NCBI GenBank assembly: GCA_946615455.1
Contig: CAMOHN010000054.1
Span: 1-6,808 of the forward strand
Origin: an uncultured Bacteroidales bacterium
GTDB lineage: Bacteria; Bacteroidota; Bacteroidia; Bacteroidales; Paludibacteraceae
Length of the DNA stretch: 6,808 nucleotides
Direction of reading: 5' to 3'
In this document: one piece after another, positions 6,601 through 6,808 of the stretch
How the letters are laid out: each line of letters opens with the position of its first letter
How positions within the stretch are numbered: the stretch's first letter is position 1
Notes under the pieces: generated by a model
Seen by the model: the letters and a program-made list of their open reading frames with translations, nothing else
Database searches by the model: none
What the model was told of the DNA's origin: nothing
Program-made: the position numbers and the translations under genes

Positions 6601-6808
6601 ATGCGGCACCGTCTTTTCCTTATATATCTACTTGTGTTGCTCTGCCACCCCCTCTCAGCGGAACGCTTCACCTTGAAAACAGGCAAACAGTTGGTCGGCA
6701 CCATCGTGGCGCAAACCGATGAGCTGCTGCTGGTACAAACTCGTGACGGCATCCGCTATCAGTTGCTTCGTAGCGATGTGCTGCTCATAGATACCAATGA
6801 GACAACCG
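6601..6808 (+). CDS. Secreted or periplasmic protein of unknown function, N-terminal part (runs off window)
   Basis: An open frame starts at ATG 6601, five nucleotides after the RNase stop, and continues for 69 codons to the end of the window without a stop. It begins with a good Sec signal peptide: MRHR, then a hydrophobic core LFLIYLLVLLCHPL, then LSA with likely cleavage after Ala20. There is no lipobox, as the single Cys at residue 15 lies inside the hydrophobic core without an LAGC-like context. The mature start (ERFTLKTGKQLVGTIV...) is a short beta-rich stretch with a pattern of a basic-glycine turn followed by V/I strands, reminiscent of small repeated beta units in Bacteroidota exported proteins. 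I do not recognise the family and assign no function. The tight spacing suggests cotranscription with the RNase gene. Confidence 0.75.
   Translation, partial: MRHRLFLIYLLVLLCHPLSAERFTLKTGKQLVGTIVAQTDELLLVQTRDGIRYQLLRSDVLLIDTNETT

Noticed and set aside
6456..6722. 88-codon + strand frame across the RNase 3' end and the next gene
   Set aside because: It is out of frame with the S1 domain. The frame starting at 6601, with a signal peptide and a normal 5-nt gap from the RNase stop, explains the region better.

Overview
The window reads as ordinary chromosome of a Bacteroidota member. It is most likely Bacteroidales and perhaps Prevotellaceae, from overall protein character, moderate GC, the lack of Shine-Dalgarno sequences, and promoters of the TTTG / TAnnTTTG type. 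The species call is an inference from remembered family sequences, not a search.

Layout. Positions 1-2481 hold a tightly packed + strand operon: the 3' part of panD (aspartate 1-decarboxylase), then tgt (tRNA-guanine transglycosylase, GTG start 6 nt after panD), then an LptF/LptG-type lipopolysaccharide-export permease whose ATG overlaps the tgt stop (ATGA). A strong hairpin with A/T flanks at 2508-2539 ends this operon and also the gene converging on it. Positions 2561-5128 on the - strand encode an 855-residue alpha-glucan (glycogen) phosphorylase. The divergent intergenic region 5129-5239 contains two interleaved Bacteroidota-type promoters, one for each direction. Positions 5240-6595 on the + strand encode a 451-residue RNase II/R-family exoribonuclease with RNB and S1 domains but none of the usual N-terminal cold-shock/RNA-binding domains. 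Five bases after its stop a new open frame with a clear signal peptide begins and runs off the end of the window.

How the genes relate. The left operon combines housekeeping functions: beta-alanine for pantothenate/CoA, queuosine in tRNA, and outer-membrane LPS transport. They share transcription rather than an obvious pathway. The phosphorylase is a stand-alone glycogen/maltodextrin catabolic gene. The short RNase and the secreted protein form the start of a second + strand transcription unit.

The most unusual items are the RNase R-like protein, which lacks the equivalent of the first ~250 residues and about 25 residues inside the RNB domain yet keeps the catalytic aspartates and apparently has its own promoter and a near-leaderless mRNA; and the Tgt protein, which lacks two of the three Cys ligands of the family's structural zinc site. 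I saw no mobile element, CRISPR array, tRNA or rRNA, and no evidence of a wholly new system.
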